A stretch of 29,029 bases of DNA, taken from contig CBFIHR010000056.1 of the NCBI GenBank assembly GCA_965662365.1, forward strand, positions 1 through 29,029. The letters run 5' to 3'. Source of the DNA: CAWVWD01 sp965662365. Lineage in GTDB: Bacteria; Bacteroidota; Bacteroidia; Chitinophagales; Saprospiraceae. The position numbers were made by a program, and so were the translations under genes. Positions 23,747 through 29,029 of this stretch are shown here, piece by piece. Positions within the stretch are counted from its first letter, which is position 1. Each line of letters starts with the position of its first letter. Under the pieces are notes generated by a model. The model was not told where the DNA came from and did not search any database. It saw only the letters and a program-made list of their open reading frames with translations.

Positions 23747-24706
23747 TTATTCCTTCGGAAATTCGATACTCCAAATTCCACGAATTTCATTTATATTATA
23801 ACCTGTCGCTTTATCATTTGGATATAAATTTGCCAATTTATTATTTACGCTTTCTGCCAAACTTTCCTTTTTCCCGTGGCACTGTAAGCACATTTCATTA
23901 GTTTTAATTGGCGCATAAAATCGAATAGCTTTACCTTGTTCTTCGATAATTGGTTTTATTTCCTCTCCGTTTGCGATCGCATTTTTAAAAGTCTGAATGT
24001 GTGCCAGTTCCTTTTCGTTAGCTTGATTTTCAGGGTTTCTAGGTTTATCGCTTACTCGTTTTATACTTACATCATGGAAGGTCGCCATACTATCCGTTAA
24101 TGGATAAGCTTTTGTGTTACAGAAAGTTACTGCACCTTCTGTCCCTTTTGTTTTGATCGCTCCCATCAAGTTTTTGCCCAAAACCCCTTTTGTTGTAAGT
24201 GCGTAATGCATACCTTGACTGACGTAATCGCCAGGCTTGTAGGCTGGTTTTTCTTTAGCGTGTTCTCTTTTGTAATGTTCTTCGAACCATTCGGGGCTTT
24301 CGATTTCGTTATCGTATAAATAATCTGCTATTAGTTGTATTTTTTCTTTTGGAAATGATAGATTCGGCATTACACCAAAGCGTTTGATAGCGTTCGGCAT
24401 TTTGGAGTTTTCTCGGGTTGGATTTTCTAAAAAGTTAGCAAAAGCGGCTATGAATTCTTCTTTTGTATCTGTTGCATCGATGTAATGTCGTTTTACGGCA
24501 ATCATCGGCGGTGCTAACCGCTTTCCCTCTTTAGTTTGTGGATTGTGGCACGTATAACAGTTTTGAATCATTAGACTCAACCCTTCTTGATGTGCTTCAC
24601 TTAACTCTACCGTTACGGTTTCTGTTTTTGCTTCGTTTTGGCAACTATTGATCAATGTCAAAAATAGAAATCCGCTTAAAATACTTATGATTAGTTTCTT
24701 TTGCAT
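23747..24706 (-). CDS. Di-heme lipoprotein: cytochrome c domain fused to DUF3365 (Tll0287-like) domain
   Basis: The 319-residue product is a predicted lipoprotein (hydrophobic signal, then INSC with C22 lipidated). A class I cytochrome c domain follows with heme site C50-Y-T-C53-H54. MPN near the end of this domain (GVMPNLSFP) is a likely axial Met region. The C-terminal half is DUF3365/Tll0287-like (VTFCNTKAYPLTDSMA, IKRVSDKPRNPENQAN) with a second heme site C273-L-Q-C276-H277. It should be anchored at the membrane and act in periplasmic electron transfer or redox/heme sensing. The partner is not in the neighbourhood. Confidence 0.88.
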   Translation of the reverse strand: MQKKLIISILSGFLFLTLINSCQNEAKTETVTVELSEAHQEGLSLMIQNCYTCHNPQTKEGKRLAPPMIAVKRHYIDATDTKEEFIAAFANFLENPTRENSKMPNAIKRFGVMPNLSFPKEKIQLIADYLYDNEIESPEWFEEHYKREHAKEKPAYKPGDYVSQGMHYALTTKGVLGKNLMGAIKTKGTEGAVTFCNTKAYPLTDSMATFHDVSIKRVSDKPRNPENQANEKELAHIQTFKNAIANGEEIKPIIEEQGKAIRFYAPIKTNEMCLQCHGKKESLAESVNNKLANLYPNDKATGYNINEIRGIWSIEFPKE

Positions 24707-24716
24707 GTTTTATCAG

Positions 24717-24746
24717 ATTTGAATTACGAATTTCTGAATTATTGAA
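24717..24746. repeat. Heptamer-type tract, word TTnnGAA
   Basis: The units ATTTGAA, TTACGAA, TTTCTGAA and TTATTGAA follow each other with 7, 7, 8 and 8 bp. The tract begins 11 bp upstream of the ATG of the di-heme lipoprotein. It belongs to the same kind of periodic intergenic element seen at gene starts elsewhere in the window. Confidence 0.5.
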
Positions 24747-24853
24747 ATAAAAAAATATGACCTGTGTCACAAAAGATGTTTTAGGAGTCATTGCGTGGAC
24801 TTTAACAGCCGTTGTATTCTGACTTGTTGCGTAAGGTTTTGTAAACAATTTTG

Positions 24854-25558
24854 TTATCTGATTTCGTTTATCATTTTTTTGATTAAATCATTATCTTTTT
24901 TTACCCAAGCAACATAATTATCACCTTCCCAAGCTTTCATTGTTTTCAAAACATAACACTTAACATTTTCGCCATTATGAAATTTGAGTAGTGCTCTTTC
25001 CTCCTGCTTTTCTACGATGGATTGTGTGAAAATAAAGAATTTTGCATCAATTTGATGTTTATGATAATAGGATAAAAATTTGTTTGCTTTCTGGACAATT
25101 TTATTCAAATCGCTATTTTCATTAATTCTGTGATGGTATAGAAATCTGACTTTATTGGCTGGATTTGTTTTTAGCGTAAGCATTCTTGATATTTTTCTTC
25201 GATAACTATTTTTATGAAGATTATTATTAATAACATCATGATGCGTAAATTCAAATCCATTTTCTTGAAGATTATTATAAATGTGATCAGATTTTGAATA
25301 ATAGCGATTTCTCACTACGATTGTATCGTCAATAGTGTCATAGTAAAGCAAATCAGAAGATAAAAGTTTTTCATAATTATCTTCTTCTAACATGATTGCG
25401 TAATCTAAATTACTCCTGCCATGAGAGTAGGGAGTGCTTGAAGATTTCAGGCGATGTTTTATAAGAATGTAGTCCGTTAGGCAGTTTTCTCCTATTGAAA
25501 GATAGTAGGTTTTGGGGCTATTTGGTAGCAGTTGCTTTATTTTTGATATTATTTTCAT
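24854..25558 (-). CDS. DUF1796-like (putative papain-like cysteine peptidase) protein
   Basis: The 234-residue product starts with a short basic segment and then LSIGENCLTDYILIKHRLKS, resembling the 'S(I/L)G-x-x-C' opening of DUF1796 proteins, with C26 as the supposed nucleophile. Further family-like points are STPYSHGRSNLDYAI, FTHHDV and YRRKISRM, followed by a strand pattern (VRFLYHHRIN, AKFFIFTQS). Such proteins often sit in surface polysaccharide loci, but none is visible here. Catalysis has not been shown for the family as far as I know. It is very AT-rich and isolated by 450 bases of intergenic DNA upstream, which fits recent acquisition. Confidence 0.72.
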   Translation of the reverse strand: MKIISKIKQLLPNSPKTYYLSIGENCLTDYILIKHRLKSSSTPYSHGRSNLDYAIMLEEDNYEKLLSSDLLYYDTIDDTIVVRNRYYSKSDHIYNNLQENGFEFTHHDVINNNLHKNSYRRKISRMLTLKTNPANKVRFLYHHRINENSDLNKIVQKANKFLSYYHKHQIDAKFFIFTQSIVEKQEERALLKFHNGENVKCYVLKTMKAWEGDNYVAWVKKDNDLIKKMINEIR

Positions 25559-26009
25559 AACATAATCTTTTGATTTTCGGAGACATAGTTAATAAAAAAG
25601 ATAGTGGAGAATATTCCTTTTTTAATTTATTAAGGAATTCATCAGCCATTAGCTAAGTTACAAAAATGATTGATTTATTACAAATCAGTTGTTTTAATAA
25701 AAGTTATTCAAATGCTCATTTTAAATACAAGGTTTTAGGCGTAAGAAAGTACGAATCCCCTTTTGAAAACCGTTCAAAAGGTTACTTTGTGTAGGACAAA
25801 TTTCGGATATCTTAAAGCAAAATATTATTATACCAAATAATAAAAATCCGTAAATATTCAACAGTAAAAAAAGTTTTCTGACGTGCCTATTTTCGCTCAG
25901 TGCCTTAACATAATCCTAAAAAATGGAAATATACAAAAAGTGGCAAAAAAACTGTTTATAGTATATCATTCTTAAAGGATTGAACAGGAAGTAGCCTTAG
26001 GGGGAACTT
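25559..26009. other. Intergenic region, divergent, with one hairpin
   Basis: These 451 bases lie between the DUF1796-like gene and the PorE-like gene. The only clear structure is CCTTTTGAA-AACCG-TTCAAAAGG at 25759-25781, a 9-bp hairpin. I saw no exact TAnnTTTG box for either gene (TATTTTCG near 25888 is one base off) and no convincing small open frame. Confidence 0.5.
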
Positions 26010-26012
26010 ATG
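25997..26012 (+). promoter_or_regulatory. Purine-rich Shine-Dalgarno-like box before the PorE-like gene
   Basis: AGGGGGA sits about 5 bases before the ATG at 26010. Almost no other gene here has such a box, and the phylum rarely uses one. It favours 26010 over the in-frame ATG at 26028, or may be coincidental. Confidence 0.35.
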
Positions 26013-27998
26013 AAAAACAAACAAACTATGAAAAATACAATAAAAATACTATTCATTTTACTCATCGGCACATCGACGGTTTTTGCACAAAAAGTAGAAA
26101 CTGAACCAAGGTATGTTACTAAAAAAACAATGACTGGTGATGCTGAAAAATACTATGTCAAAGCCCAACATTTGGGAATGCAAAACAAATACGAAGAGGC
26201 GATAAAGTACTACAACAAAGCCTTGGAAGTCGCTCCGGATTTTATCGATGCGCATTTGTATATCGCAGATGCATATTATGCGATGGAACAATTTGAAACT
26301 GCAGAGCAATGGTTTGAAAAGGTATTGTTAATAGATGAAAAATACGATACACGAGTGATTTATGTTTTGGGAGCTTTAGAATATCGCTTGGATAAATTCG
26401 ATGAAGCAGTGGAGCATTTTGAGTTATTTTTAAAGCATTCGCATAAGTCACAAAGCTTATTGGCGAAAGCGAAGCAATACTTGGCAACCTGTCAATTCGC
26501 AGCCGAAGCAGTTAAAAATCCTTTACCTTTTAAATCTGAAAACTTGGGTGCGGTGAATACCGATTTACCGGAATATTTACCTTGTTTTACGGCTGACGGT
26601 GATTTTATGATTTATACGTCTCGTTATGCAGGGCAAGAGGATTTTTTTCAATCTCAAAAAATTGATGGTGAATGGACAAAAGGGGTGAATCTGGGCGAGC
26701 CTGTCAATACAATGGACAACGAAGGGGCACAGACGATTTCGGCAGATGGCCGATTTTTGGTTTACACGGTTTGTAATAGGCGAGAGGATTTTGGAGCTTG
26801 CGATCTGTATTATGCCGAAAATGTAAACGGTCAATGGACGAAGCCACAAAATATTGGCTCTCCGGTCAACTCTGCTGCTTGGGAATCGCAACCTTCTTTA
26901 TCGGCTGATGGTCGAACCTTGTATTTTGTGTCGTCAAGAAATGGCGGAAAAGGAAAAAAAGATATTTGGGTAACCTATAAAATGCGTAACGGAAAGTGGA
27001 TGGAACCTCGGAATTTGGGCGATGTAATTAATACAAAAGGAGACGAAGCCTCACCGTTTATTCATGCAGACGGGCAAACATTATATTTTAGTTCAAATGG
27101 TCATGTTGGAATGGGGGAATCCGATATTTTTATGACAACTCGACAAGCCGATGGAACATGGTCAACTCCCAAAAACTTAGGCTATCCGATTAACACGAAA
27201 AGGCAAGAGAATAGCCTGGTCGTCAGTTTGGATGGTAAAACGGGCTATTTTGCATCTGACAGAATAGACTCAAAAGGTGCAACTGATATTTATAGTTTTG
27301 AAATGCCAGAGCCGATTCGCCCGAAACCGGTCACGTATTTAAAAGCAAAAGTGATTGATGCTGCAACTCGACTGGAGTTACAAGCAAAAATCGAGTTAAT
27401 TCAATTGTCATCGGGTTTGACTTATACAGAATCTGTCACGACAAACAATGGCGAATTTCTGATTTGTTTGCCTTCGGGCGACGATTATGCTCTGAATGTT
27501 TCTCGCAAAGGATATTTGTTTTATTCTGAAAATTTTGCTTTAACAGAGGCAACTTCTTTCAATGAACCTTTCGAAGCACTGGTAGAGCTGCAGCCGATTA
27601 CGGCAGAAATAGCCGCCAATAATTCTAATAATTCGACCTCAAAACCGACTGAAAAGCCAAGAACAGTTGTTTTGAAAAACGTATTTTTTGAAACAGGAGC
27701 AGCAACGTTGAAAAATGTGTCTAAAGCAGAATTGGATAAATTAGTCGTTTTATTGACTGATAATCCAACGATGAAAATTCAAATTAATGGTCATACGGAT
27801 AATGTTGGCTCGCCCGAAATAAATCAAAAGCTTTCGCTAAATCGTGCGACTGCTGTAATGAATTATTTGACTGAAAAAGGTGTAGCAAGCGAACGCTTAC
27901 GAGCTAAAGGTTTTGGCGAAAGTCAACCGATTGACACAAATGATACCGCCGAAGGCAGACGTAATAATCGTCGAACGGAGTTTTTAGTCATACAGTAG
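26010..27998 (+). CDS. PorE-like outer-membrane-associated protein: TPR, PD40 propeller, carboxypeptidase-regulatory and OmpA domains
   Basis: The 662-residue chain has a signal peptide (to about ...STVFA-QK) and TPR repeats (about 45-160). Five WD40-like PD40 blades follow (about 180-435; for example TADGDFMIYTSR, SADGRTLYFVSSR, HADGQTLYFSSNG). A carboxypeptidase regulatory-like domain comes next (KAKVIDAATRLELQAKIELI), then a C-terminal OmpA peptidoglycan-binding domain (GHTDNVGS, RAKGFGESQP). This order equals that of PorE of the type IX secretion system and its many paralogues in Bacteroidota. There is no lipobox, unlike PorE of Porphyromonas. It should sit in the periplasm bound to peptidoglycan and an outer-membrane partner. 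Whether it serves secretion or another envelope task is not decidable without the rest of the locus. Confidence 0.92.
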   Translation: MKNKQTMKNTIKILFILLIGTSTVFAQKVETEPRYVTKKTMTGDAEKYYVKAQHLGMQNKYEEAIKYYNKALEVAPDFIDAHLYIADAYYAMEQFETAEQWFEKVLLIDEKYDTRVIYVLGALEYRLDKFDEAVEHFELFLKHSHKSQSLLAKAKQYLATCQFAAEAVKNPLPFKSENLGAVNTDLPEYLPCFTADGDFMIYTSRYAGQEDFFQSQKIDGEWTKGVNLGEPVNTMDNEGAQTISADGRFLVYTVCNRREDFGACDLYYAENVNGQWTKPQNIGSPVNSAAWESQPSLSADGRTLYFVSSRNGGKGKKDIWVTYKMRNGKWMEPRNLGDVINTKGDEASPFIHADGQTLYFSSNGHVGMGESDIFMTTRQADGTWSTPKNLGYPINTKRQENSLVVSLDGKTGYFASDRIDSKGATDIYSFEMPEPIRPKPVTYLKAKVIDAATRLELQAKIELIQLSSGLTYTESVTTNNGEFLICLPSGDDYALNVSRKGYLFYSENFALTEATSFNEPFEALVELQPITAEIAANNSNNSTSKPTEKPRTVVLKNVFFETGAATLKNVSKAELDKLVVLLTDNPTMKIQINGHTDNVGSPEINQKLSLNRATAVMNYLTEKGVASERLRAKGFGESQPIDTNDTAEGRRNNRRTEFLVIQ

Positions 27999-28012
27999 AA
28001 TCGAGTTAAAAT

Positions 28013-28049
28013 CTACGTTCACCAAACTTTCAAAGTTTGGTGAACGTAG
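28013..28049. repeat. Perfect 18-bp inverted repeat, likely bidirectional terminator
   Basis: The arms 28013-28030 and 28032-28049 are exact reverse complements around one base (CTACGTTCACCAAACTTT and its complement). It follows the PorE-like gene by 15 bases. It also supplies the last codons and stop of the OmpA-like pseudogene on the other strand. The core CACCAAACTTT/AAAGTTTGGTG resembles the 23622 hairpin. Confidence 0.8.
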
Positions 28050-28245
28050 GTACTTCGATGACAATTTCGTATGGTTGATTTGTTTGTTTTAATATCGAAG
28101 AAAATTCGGTAAGTGAGGCTTTTGATACTTCTATCAAGTGATGTTTATCGTTATCAAAATAAACGGAAGTTTCTGTTAGAATTTGTTATCCGAAAATAGG
28201 GAAAACGCAAAGCAAGGATACCAATAAAACGAGTAGGTATTTCAT
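28030..28245 (-). pseudogene. Decayed small OmpA-domain protein, nonsense codon at 20
   Basis: An ATG at 28245 opens a signal-peptide-like stretch (MKYLLVLLVSLLCVFPIFG) that meets an in-frame TAA at 28188-28186. The same frame stays open for another 51 codons and encodes TETSVYFDNDKHHLIEVSKASL, then EFSSILKQTNQPYEIVIEVP. This aligns without gaps for about 40 residues to the first strand and helix of the PorE-like protein's OmpA domain (NVFFETGAATLKNVSKAEL...). It then runs into the palindrome at 28013-28049 and stops at 28030, exactly where GHTD should follow. So there is one nonsense codon (CAA to TAA would fit) plus a 3' truncation. No ATG follows the stop, so re-initiation is unlikely. Confidence 0.7.
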
Positions 28246-28340
28246 TTGAAAATGATTTTAAGTTAAACAATAGCTTAAAAACAATGCGTTTTCAATTTGA
28301 AAACCTTTTTTAATGGGGAATTATTGAAAAATTAATAATT

Positions 28341-28982
28341 TTATCGAATCTTCATCAAATAATCCATTGTCTTCATTAAATCGCCTTGTAGTGTTTCCCA
28401 TTTTTCGATTTTACCAAATTGTTGTTCGAGGATTTCTATTACTTCATTTTTTGTTTTATAAGTACTTAAAAAATCATTATTTCCACCATTATCAATTACA
28501 AAATAGGCAAAACCAAAATTTTGAGAATATTCGACTAAATAAATTTCTTGCGGATTTTTGTAAACAAGTTCTCCTGTACCATATCGGCTTCCTTTATTTT
28601 CGTTGTTAACTATATTTTCTTGGGTTAGTTTTACCTTTTTAATTGAGATAGATTCGAGTGATTGAAATACTTTTATCGTAGTAAAGAAGTCTGCTAAGGC
28701 TTCTTCTTCATTGTCATTATTTTCTTTCAAAATCATATTACACCAACCTGATGTTGATTCAAACCAATTATATTTTTTCCGTATAAATTCATGAAAATAA
28801 TAGAATGGTGGAAATATTTTCTCCTCTTGAATGTCGTGCATATTTGCACAAAAAGTGTAAGCATTAATAAATTGATGTAAAGCAGATAAGTTATTCGTAC
28901 CAATATACATTCCAGGACGATTTTCAATTAACCACAATATCTTATATAAATTATAAGGTTTTTCTATTAAATAAGAAGCCAT
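28341..28982 (-). CDS. Uncharacterised protein with N-terminal RPGMYIG motif
   Basis: The 213-residue product has no signal peptide and is probably cytosolic. Residues 20-28 (ENRPGMYIG) match the sequence seen in GyrB/ParE ATPases, but the protein lacks the ATP-binding asparagine box and GHKL glycine loops and is too short to be one. The remainder (LSALHQFINAYTFCANMH, PPFYYFHEFI, W-FESTSGWCNMIL, ALADFFTTI) resembles small stand-alone proteins that are widespread in Bacteroidota. Some similar proteins are predicted immunity factors of contact-dependent toxins; that is from memory and not shown here. No toxin gene is adjacent within the window. Confidence 0.75.
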   Translation of the reverse strand: MASYLIEKPYNLYKILWLIENRPGMYIGTNNLSALHQFINAYTFCANMHDIQEEKIFPPFYYFHEFIRKKYNWFESTSGWCNMILKENNDNEEEALADFFTTIKVFQSLESISIKKVKLTQENIVNNENKGSRYGTGELVYKNPQEIYLVEYSQNFGFAYFVIDNGGNNDFLSTYKTKNEVIEILEQQFGKIEKWETLQGDLMKTMDYLMKIR

Positions 28983-29029
28983 ATTTTTAGTTATTTTTAA
29001 CTACAAAATACGATTTTTTAATGAGAATT

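Noticed and set aside
24756..24821. Plus-strand 21-codon frame (MTCVTKDVLGVIAWTLTAV...)
   Set aside because: It is short, without promoter or terminator, and the opposite-strand frame in the same place is equally featureless. It could be a gene remnant but cannot be supported.
24645..24848. 67-codon minus-strand frame upstream of the di-heme lipoprotein
   Set aside because: It overlaps the lipoprotein start in another frame and includes the heptamer tract; the composition is not protein-like.
60..28049. CRISPR array
   Set aside because: The repeats found are 7-bp steps or single palindromes. There are no 25-40-bp direct repeats with regular spacers and no cas genes.
28355..28930. GHKL ATPase assignment from RPGMYIG
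   Set aside because: The protein lacks the ExxxN box and the glycine-rich ATP lid and is only 213 residues, so a gyrase-type ATPase call is not justified.

Overview
The window reads as a chromosomal segment of a low-GC Bacteroidota bacterium. The phylum call rests on several signs: no Shine-Dalgarno boxes before almost all genes; -33/-7 promoters of the TTG-N~20-TAnnTTTG type; a PorE-like TPR/PD40/OmpA protein; a serine-palmitoyltransferase-family enzyme; a stand-alone MnmD; and short periodic intergenic repeats that I associate with this phylum. A family such as Saprospiraceae is possible, but the sequence alone does not settle it. I see no rRNA, tRNA, CRISPR array, insertion sequence or prophage.

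Layout. 1-1690: the tail of an unknown gene, then a PLP-dependent aromatic amino acid decarboxylase, closed by a bidirectional terminator against priA. 1698-6420: priA (-), a secreted or outer-membrane protein resembling the 'polymorphic toxin type 23' family, and mnmD. 6497-9372: an accessory minus-strand block with a membrane-anchored PspA/ESCRT-III-like coiled-coil protein, a partner coiled-coil protein and two tandem Cys-rich DUF4258 paralogues. 9697-16746: mostly housekeeping (yebC, a 2H phosphoesterase, alaS, a Cys-motif acidic protein, an SPT/CFAT-type alpha-oxoamine synthase), plus a 51-codon-class membrane microprotein with a near-ideal promoter. 16836-19917: an M48 metallopeptidase and lipoprotein pair, then trmD. 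20086-24706: a gluconokinase/6-phosphogluconate dehydrogenase fusion, a small exported beta-domain protein, a PhzF-family enzyme and a di-heme lipoprotein. 24854-28982: a DUF1796-like protein, the PorE-like protein, a decayed OmpA-domain pseudogene and a protein with an RPGMYIG motif.

The fusion protein would turn gluconate into ribulose-5-phosphate with NADPH. alaS, trmD, mnmD and yebC all serve translation. The envelope is served by the PorE-like protein, the M48/lipoprotein pair, the PspA-like pair and the sphingolipid or sulfonolipid enzyme.

The signal least explained by genes is a set of intergenic tracts with a strict 7-bp period. Each tract uses a different 7-mer word (GTTGGCA, TTTGAGG-like, RGTATRA, ATAATTN, TTnnGAA and others). 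They sit at gene borders, and in two cases they generate spurious N-terminal extensions of open reading frames (priA and the 7592-8143 gene). A second set is long perfect palindromes of a common type (23622, 28013, more distantly 25759). One of these forms the truncated end of the OmpA-like pseudogene.
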